From Leptospira biflexa (GTDB lineage: Bacteria > Spirochaetota > UBA4802 > UB4802), in the NCBI GenBank assembly GCA_020721905.1, contig DYLU01000015.1, forward strand, positions 1-51,244: a stretch of DNA of 51,244 bases, read 5' to 3'. Shown here one piece after another: positions 45,322 through 51,244 of the stretch. Under the pieces are notes generated by a model. It did not search any database and was not told where the DNA came from. It saw only the letters and a program-made list of their open reading frames with translations. Position 1 is the stretch's first letter. Every line of letters starts with the position of its first letter. Made by a program: the position numbers and the translations under genes.

Positions 45322-46506
45322 TTATTTATCCAGGGCTTTAACAGCTGGGAGTATTTTCCCTTCCATAAGTTCCAGGAATGCACCACCAGCTGTAGAAATA
45401 TAGGTCATTTTATTTGCATATCCGGATGAGTGTATTGCAGCACCGGTATCGCCACCACCAATGACACTTGTACAGCCTGAATTCCCAACAACCATAGCAA
45501 TTTCACTGGTGCCTTTGGCAAATTCTTTTGTTTCAAAAGCACCTAATGGCCCATTCCATATAACAGTTTTTGATTGTTTGATTATCTCAGAAAATTTCTT
45601 TATTGTTAATGGTCCAATATCTACACCTTCTTTATTATCTGGAATACTGGTAATTGGAACAACTTCCTTGCCTTCTGGGCTGTCAAACTTATTAGCTACA
45701 ACAATGTCCTGGGGCAATATTAAGTTGACATTATGCTTTTTGGCCAGTTCAATAATTTCCTTTGCTGTATTAAGCTGGTCATCTTCAACAACCGATTTAC
45801 CAATATTATTTCCCAACGCTTTTAAAAATGTATATGACATCCCACCTCCGATCAAGAGATTGTCAACTTTAGGAATAATATTTTTTAACACATCAATTTT
45901 TGTAGAAATTTTTACACCGCCAATAATAGCCGTCACGGGTTTTTGGGGGTGTACCAGAGCTTTTTTAAAATATTCAAGTTCATCCTTCATTAAAAAGCCT
46001 GCAACACATTCTTTAACATAGCGTGTAATAGCTTCATTGGAAGCGTGTCCACGATGAGCTGTTGCAAATGCATCATTAACATATACATCTGCCAATGAAC
46101 CTAATAATTTGCCAAAATTTTCATCATTTTTTTCTTCTTCCGGGTAAAACCTTATATTTTCAAGGAGTGCCACATCACCGGGTCTTAATTTGTTAATTTT
46201 ATCTTCCACTCCCTGTGTGATAGGGTTATCAATAAACACTACAGCTTTTTTTAACAACTCTGAAAGCCGTGTAGCAACAGGTTTTAGTGACATTTCGGGT
46301 ACTGGCTTTCCTTTTGGCCTTCCTAAGTGAGATACTAAAATTACCATTGCATTCTGCTTTAAACAGTATTCAATAGTTGGCAATGTTGAAGTAATTCTGG
46401 TATCGTCAGTAATATTCATATTTTTATCATATGGTACGTTGAAATCTGCACGTATTAAAACCTTTTTATTGCTAACGTTGATCTGATCCAGATATTTTAT
46501 TGCCAT
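45322..46506 (-). CDS. pgk: Phosphoglycerate kinase
   Basis: A 394-residue glycolytic enzyme that transfers phosphate between 1,3-bisphosphoglycerate and ADP. The substrate-binding signature LIRADFNVPYD is at 16-26 and SHLGRPKG at 59-66. IGGVKISTKI replaces the usual GGAKVS, and the nucleotide-binding GGGDTGAAI is near the C-terminus. AGAGGTG precedes the ATG on the minus strand. gapA and tpiA, frequent neighbours, are absent. It lies 95 bases downstream of tatC. Confidence 0.97.
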   Translation of the reverse strand: MAIKYLDQINVSNKKVLIRADFNVPYDKNMNITDDTRITSTLPTIEYCLKQNAMVILVSHLGRPKGKPVPEMSLKPVATRLSELLKKAVVFIDNPITQGVEDKINKLRPGDVALLENIRFYPEEEKNDENFGKLLGSLADVYVNDAFATAHRGHASNEAITRYVKECVAGFLMKDELEYFKKALVHPQKPVTAIIGGVKISTKIDVLKNIIPKVDNLLIGGGMSYTFLKALGNNIGKSVVEDDQLNTAKEIIELAKKHNVNLILPQDIVVANKFDSPEGKEVVPITSIPDNKEGVDIGPLTIKKFSEIIKQSKTVIWNGPLGAFETKEFAKGTSEIAMVVGNSGCTSVIGGGDTGAAIHSSGYANKMTYISTAGGAFLELMEGKILPAVKALDK

Positions 46507-46601
46507 AATTCACCTCTCTATTATGTTTTATTGAAAAATATTACAATGAAACATACATAAACGAAAACATAGCGTCATAAATAAGCAAAATTGTCAAATA
46601 G

Positions 46602-47600
46602 TTATTGTGCAAGTTCTTTTCGCTTTCTTCGTATAACAATGAATTTTGAAATTACTATCGATAGTTCGTATAAAAGCATCAAGGGAACCGCTACAAGAGT
46701 TAACGTTAATGGATCAGTTGTTGGGGTTATGACTGCAGCAAAAATCCATATCAGGACAATAGCATATTTCCTTTTGCTGATTAGAAATGATGGAGATACT
46801 ATACCAATGCGGGTTAGTATCATGATTATAATTGGCATTTCAAATGTGATGCCAATAGCCAGTGCAAATAAAATTGCAAAATTAAAGTATTTTGAAGCAT
46901 TTATAATATTTTCCATATCTGGAGGAGTGAAGTTCAGAAGCACTTTAATTGATAGCGGCAATAAATAAAAATATGTAGCTCCAAGGCCGGCGTAAAACAA
47001 TATGACAGCTGAAATAATGGAATATACTGAAAATTTTCGGTTATCAATGTCTATGGCTGGTTTTATATATTGCCATAAATGATACACAAGCAACGGCAGG
47101 CCAATAAGCAGTCCCATAACAAAAGATGCCTTTATTCGCAACACAAATCCTTCCACAAGATTAAATATATTTAATTTAAAGCCTGACTCTATGAATGGTT
47201 TGTTAATGGCATCCAGTAAAATATCAGAAAAATAAAAGCCTAATACAGTTAATGCTATTACGGTAATCAGCACAATGAGCAATCGTGAGCGGAATTCATC
47301 CAGATGATCCACTATATTCATTGGCCTGTCCCCACGACGCAATGCATCAGGATCTACTTCCACTACCTCCTGTGAATCGTTATTTACATCTTCATCTGCT
47401 TCCTTAATTAAAGCTTCTATTAAATTTTTTTCTGGTTTTTTATGGTCTTTTTTTGCATGAGCAGCCTGTGCTTGTGTATCCTGGCCAGATGGTTTCTTTA
47501 CTCTTGATTTACTTTTGCTGGCTGTAATTTCCTTTTTTGATGCAGACTTTACTGTACTTTTTTTCTTCTTAGAATTTTTAGGATTTTGTTCTTTTGCCAA
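46602..47600 (-). CDS. tatC: Sec-independent protein translocase TatC with a basic N-terminal extension
   Basis: A 332-residue TatC, the receptor for twin-arginine signal peptides. The conserved domain begins at MNIVDHLDEFRSRLL (residue 94) and has six membrane helices, with the family segment FEMPIIIMIL. Before it lies an unusual 93-residue cytoplasmic extension: about 55 residues rich in lysine and alanine/serine, then an acidic stretch. An internal start at Met94 would give a normal 239-residue TatC but has only a weak ribosome site. tatA is far away at 17211-17378. Confidence 0.9.
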   Translation of the reverse strand: MAKEQNPKNSKKKKSTVKSASKKEITASKSKSRVKKPSGQDTQAQAAHAKKDHKKPEKNLIEALIKEADEDVNNDSQEVVEVDPDALRRGDRPMNIVDHLDEFRSRLLIVLITVIALTVLGFYFSDILLDAINKPFIESGFKLNIFNLVEGFVLRIKASFVMGLLIGLPLLVYHLWQYIKPAIDIDNRKFSVYSIISAVILFYAGLGATYFYLLPLSIKVLLNFTPPDMENIINASKYFNFAILFALAIGITFEMPIIIMILTRIGIVSPSFLISKRKYAIVLIWIFAAVITPTTDPLTLTLVAVPLMLLYELSIVISKFIVIRRKRKELAQ

Positions 47601-47921
47601 TGTTATAGCTCCATATAATAAGTATGATGAGTAAATAAATTAGGTTATTACAATTTCAAATAAAGTCATGATCAATCAATTTTAGAAAAATATTTCTGAA
47701 AGTAATATAAATTTGTCAAGTGTTAATCTTAATAGGAAATTGCATAATGCGTTTATATGGTTATATCTTGACAATTATGTTCTATTACTATAGTATTACA
47801 ACATAGTAGCAGCCATAGAAAATTTTGTTTATTATTCTATTATTGATAGTATTAATAGCATTTACAAAATATTCACGGAATAAGATATAATTAATTAGAT
47901 TGAGAAAAAATTGTTACTAAA
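47601..47921. other. Divergent intergenic region between tatC and the PAS kinase
   Basis: This 321-base AT-rich gap must hold promoters for both tatC (minus) and the PAS kinase (plus). A promoter-like pair is at 47768-47794, and it includes the small palindrome TACTATAGTA (47786-47795). No gene or RNA was recognised. Confidence 0.5.
47768..47794 (+). promoter_or_regulatory. Possible promoter of the PAS kinase gene
   Basis: A perfect TTGACA at 47768-47773 is followed by TATAGT at 47789-47794 with a 15-base spacer. The -10 lies within a 10-base palindrome. It would leave a leader of about 120 bases. Confidence 0.4.
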
Positions 47922-50900
47922 ATGTTCAACCAGTATAAATATCTTGATGTGATTGAGACTCCAATAATTGTATGTGATAATTCTGGCAGGATGAAATTTG
48001 CAAATCTATCTTTTTTACAAAATAGAAAATTATTATCACATACTGAAAGTGTAGAAAAAAATAAAAAAATTTTTGATATTTTGCTTTTAAACAAATTTCA
48101 ACAGGATGAAGTGTATAAGGTTTTAAACAATAAGGTGCAGGAAAACAGAATATTTGCCGATACATTTGAATTATATATTAGTCGTATAAATAAGAATAAA
48201 ATAATAATACAAATAAAAAGTGAACAAATATATCAATTAAAATATTCTGATATTATTCAAGAAAAAGAAGACAATATAAAGTTTTCTGCAGCACCTTTTT
48301 TTTCTGCTTTTGACCTTCTAGATGATCTTATAAATATTACTGACAAAACGGGCTTGATTGTTTTTGCAAACAAAGCAATGAAAAAGTTATTTGGCGATAT
48401 CAGGGGGCAATATTGTTATAAAGTATTTGCTGGTGAAGATGATTATTGTCCTGATTGTAAATTAAGTTTAGTGCTGGATGGTAATACCATCCGATATGAA
48501 GTAAAATTGAATAAAAATAATCAATATTACGATGTTATAAACTCACCATTTGCAGATTTTGATGGTAATATTTATAAAATTTCTATAATGAGAAATCTTG
48601 AGGACATAGTTGAGAAGCAGAATACATTGGTATTATTTCAAAATGCTATAAACAGGTCAAAAAATTTAGTTTGTTTTGCAAATGAAAATGGAGACATATT
48701 ATACGCAAATGATACGTTTATAAAATATTTTGGCCAGAATTATAAAGAAGAAAATAATATTTTAAGTTTAATGAATTATTCAAAAGAGGATGCATATCAA
48801 TCTTCAGATAATAAAGAAATCAAGATTAGGATAGGTGATAAAGAAATTTATTTTAAAGTATTTATTTATCCCATACAATCATTAAGTAATGAAACGATAT
48901 TTGTTTTTATTGCAAGTGATATTACTGATCTAAAAAAATTAGAAAATAAGATAGCTATTGAAAAAAATTATTTTCAAAGTATAATTGATAATACAATCGA
49001 CGGTTTTTTTGTTATTGATAAAAATCAAAAAATAACAGATTGCAATCCTTCCTTCCAAAAAATGTTTCATGTAAACCAGGAGAGCCTGGGTACAATAACA
49101 TTAGCAGAACTTTTTGACCCTTTGTATAAAAGAGAATTTGAAAAAAAGATAAATTATCTTAAAAAGTCCCACATATCACAAATAACTGAGGTAAGCAGCT
49201 CAAATAACGGATTTAAAAATTATATAATAAGTTTAAATTACTTATCTACATCTGAAAGCGATGATGAGCAATATTACGGGTTTGTTAAAGATATAACTGA
49301 TATTACCCGCCTTCATAAAATTATTGAGAATGAAAGAAATTATAACAGAAGAATAATTGAAACTGTTACATTGGGTTTTGTGGTTATAAATGAATTTGGC
49401 GAGATTATTGATTATAATAACGCTTTTTTACATTTAATTGGGTGTTCTGGCAAAAATGTTAAAGGTGAAATGTTCAGCTCATATATAAAGCCAGTGAATA
49501 AACAGAATATGGAAGACCTGACAAATTCTTCTCCGGATATGTTACGGGATTTCGAAGCTATTATAATAACTGCAGATAACCAGGAAAAGAATGTAATAGT
49601 ATCGATGTCAAAACTATATGACATTTTAGGCAATTATTTAGGAAATTTTGCATTTATCCGTGATATTACGCATCAGAAAAAAATTGAAAATGAGATTGTA
49701 CAGCAATCCCATCAGATTATTGAATTAGTAAATTCATTAACTAAGTTTACTGCCAGTGTTGTTTGTATTGATGATATGGATAATTTATTATTACAAATTT
49801 ATTCATTTATACATAACATATTGAATCCTGATTATTTGGAAATTCTGGTATTTTCCACTGATAGATATATAAGTCATCAGTATATCAATAATGAACATAT
49901 AGTAAATAATACAGAAATAAGTTATAAAACTTCTTTTATCATTCAGAAATTAACAAAAAGTAAAACTATTATGTTAATAACTAATCCAATTATAGAATTA
50001 AACGATGAAGATCAATTATTGTTTAGCAATGTTATGAGATTTCAAAATATAATTTTAACACCAATTTTTATTGGGAAAGATCTTAAAATGATTATTCTGA
50101 TGGCTTTCAATAAAGAGGTGGAATTTATAAATAATGTCATTATTACTATTTTAACCAGTGTATCAAATTTAATTGCAATTGCATTTGAAAAAATAACTTC
50201 TATTGCAGAACAGGAAAAAATGAAGGAGGCTCTTAACAGATATGAGAAATTGGTAGCTATAGGCCGAATAATAGCAGGTGTTGCTCATGAAATTAATAAT
50301 CCTTTGTCAATTATGCAATTGGATATTGCTGAATTGGATCAAAAACTTGACAAAGGGGATTATGATCAGGAAATTAAAGATATTATAAGGTCTTTACTGG
50401 AAGAAATACAGCGTATAAGTAATATTGTAAAACAACTTAAAGATTATGCCAAACCTGCAGCATTGAATGATGATATAATAAATCTCAATGATATATTCCG
50501 GACATATCCATTAAAAATACTTTCCAAAAATATTCAAAAGAAAGGTATACCAATCAATATCACTATACCAAAACAAAAAACATATGTAAAATTGCCTTTA
50601 ACACGGTTAATCCAGGTCATCATGAATATTCTTGCAAATGCAGAAGATGCAGTATTGGAAAAAGGTGAGGGGAGCATAGATATAGATATATCTACAGAGC
50701 AGAGAGGAGAAAAAATTTTTGCTCGCTTATCTGTAAAGGATACTGGAATAGGGATTCATGAAGAAAATAAACATTTATTATTTGAGCCTTTTTTTACTAC
50801 AAAACCTAAAGAAGGTACAGGGTTGGGGTTATCAATTTCATATTCAATAATAAAGAGTTATGATGGAGAAATAGAAATAGAAAGCAAAAGAGGTGTGGGA

Positions 50901-50942
50901 ACAGAAGTTGTTATATTATTGCCATTTTACAAAAAAATGTAA
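47922..50942 (+). CDS. Multi-PAS sensor histidine kinase
   Basis: A 1006-residue cytoplasmic kinase without membrane helices. About five PAS domains are seen: near 5-90, 110-210, 225-340, 345-470 and 480-590. A GAF-like region covers about 610-760. The second PAS has the cysteine pattern YCYKVFAGEDDYCPDC. The HisKA H box is GVAHEINNPLS with phospho-accepting His789. The ATPase domain has an N box (NILANAEDAV, near 901), DTGIGI (near 940) and GTGLGL (near 966), closest to the NtrB type. No receiver domain is fused and no response regulator is adjacent. The stand-alone receiver at 44834 is a possible partner only by proximity. Confidence 0.92.
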   Translation: MFNQYKYLDVIETPIIVCDNSGRMKFANLSFLQNRKLLSHTESVEKNKKIFDILLLNKFQQDEVYKVLNNKVQENRIFADTFELYISRINKNKIIIQIKSEQIYQLKYSDIIQEKEDNIKFSAAPFFSAFDLLDDLINITDKTGLIVFANKAMKKLFGDIRGQYCYKVFAGEDDYCPDCKLSLVLDGNTIRYEVKLNKNNQYYDVINSPFADFDGNIYKISIMRNLEDIVEKQNTLVLFQNAINRSKNLVCFANENGDILYANDTFIKYFGQNYKEENNILSLMNYSKEDAYQSSDNKEIKIRIGDKEIYFKVFIYPIQSLSNETIFVFIASDITDLKKLENKIAIEKNYFQSIIDNTIDGFFVIDKNQKITDCNPSFQKMFHVNQESLGTITLAELFDPLYKREFEKKINYLKKSHISQITEVSSSNNGFKNYIISLNYLSTSESDDEQYYGFVKDITDITRLHKIIENERNYNRRIIETVTLGFVVINEFGEIIDYNNAFLHLIGCSGKNVKGEMFSSYIKPVNKQNMEDLTNSSPDMLRDFEAIIITADNQEKNVIVSMSKLYDILGNYLGNFAFIRDITHQKKIENEIVQQSHQIIELVNSLTKFTASVVCIDDMDNLLLQIYSFIHNILNPDYLEILVFSTDRYISHQYINNEHIVNNTEISYKTSFIIQKLTKSKTIMLITNPIIELNDEDQLLFSNVMRFQNIILTPIFIGKDLKMIILMAFNKEVEFINNVIITILTSVSNLIAIAFEKITSIAEQEKMKEALNRYEKLVAIGRIIAGVAHEINNPLSIMQLDIAELDQKLDKGDYDQEIKDIIRSLLEEIQRISNIVKQLKDYAKPAALNDDIINLNDIFRTYPLKILSKNIQKKGIPINITIPKQKTYVKLPLTRLIQVIMNILANAEDAVLEKGEGSIDIDISTEQRGEKIFARLSVKDTGIGIHEENKHLLFEPFFTTKPKEGTGLGLSISYSIIKSYDGEIEIESKRGVGTEVVILLPFYKKM

Positions 50943-51185
50943 TTCAACAAACAAGAAAGCTATAAATTTTCTATCGTAATATTTATTAAGAAAAAAATTA
51001 TCTTCCTGGTTACTGGTATTCAGTAATAACAATATTTACAAATCCCTTATTTATAAAAAAATTATTCAGGTCCATTGAAAAAATATAGAATATATGTTGA
51101 CATAATAAATATTGTATTCACATATAATAAAATTGATAATAATACATATTATTGTATATAAAATATTATCTATACGGAGGATCTT

Positions 51186-51244
51186 ATGATTCAGTATTCA
51201 GAATCGTCTATGGCTGCAATATTTCAAAAGCAGGTCAAAAATTT
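51186..51244 (+). CDS. Start of a gene cut by the window edge
   Basis: A strong CGGAGG site is followed by ATG at 51186 and an open frame to the end (MIQYSESSMAAIFQKQVKN). The short sequence resembles the first residues of AMP-dependent acyl-CoA synthetases, but 19 residues are too few to assign a function. Upstream, TTGACA at 51097 and TATAAT at 51123 are 20 bases apart, while TTGTAT (51112) and GATAAT (51135) are 17 apart, so a promoter is likely in this gap. Confidence 0.65.
   Translation, partial: MIQYSESSMAAIFQKQVKN

Noticed and set aside
45461-46021. 186-codon open frame on the plus strand
   Set aside because: It is antisense to pgk, which has all family motifs. The frame has no ribosome site and no recognisable protein features.

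Overview
The window is AT-rich bacterial chromosome, densely coding and mostly housekeeping. The owner is a diderm: there are outer-membrane-type proteins (PorV-like 27681-28877, a barrel-like protein 29628-30359), envelope peptidases and a Tat system. It is probably an anaerobe or facultative anaerobe, because it carries a selenocysteine formate dehydrogenase and a rubrerythrin-like protein behind a PerR-type operator. FapA, PorV/UPF0164-like and CNNM-type proteins would fit Spirochaetota or a neighbouring diderm phylum, but no gene here settles the phylum. I see no phage genes, transposase, CRISPR array or rRNA.

Layout. 1-1420: end of tRNA-Gly(GCC), a shared terminator and a GAF histidine kinase. 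1815-7668: the tig-clpP-clpX-lon proteostasis cluster. 7738-10246 (minus): methyltransferase and ptsI. 10429-15052: pcm, argC, asd and a GAF/HD-GYP protein, with a decayed MITE-like repeat in the argC-asd gap. 15281-17378: a 15-codon leader ORF coupled to fapA, then tatA. 17560-24743: rlmN, PBP1A, an M23 peptidase, a tandem-HTH protein and two CNNM/CorC proteins, closely packed. 24727-26334: a HIT protein and a SplB-like radical SAM protein. 26411-36658: prfB, PorV-like, rph, barrel-like, DUF192, hflX, LysM-M23, TPR, CDP-alcohol phosphotransferase and mtaB, a tight plus-strand run mixing translation/RNA and envelope genes. 36681-37843 (minus): cysteine synthase and tRNA-Gly(CCC). 38204-45208: a formate and oxidative-stress module. 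45322-47600 (minus): pgk and tatC. 47922-50942: a five-PAS histidine kinase. 51186 onward: the start of a gene cut by the window edge.

The most informative region is 38204-44738. fdhA is read through an in-frame UGA with a clear bacterial SECIS hairpin. It is followed by a NuoE-NuoF fusion (the NADH-side subunit), an oxalate/formate-family MFS transporter and a rubrerythrin-like protein whose promoter is overlapped by a 17-bp palindrome matching the PerR box. Together these suggest NAD-linked formate metabolism with formate transport, next to a peroxide-regulated defence gene. The least explained signal is a dispersed 17-bp motif (ACAGTAACTATCGCACA and variants), found between genes at 10263, 12454, 37732, 45210 and 45305 and inside genes at 22510, 23760 and 36375. 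Two copies form inverted arms around the terminator between the response regulator and pgk.
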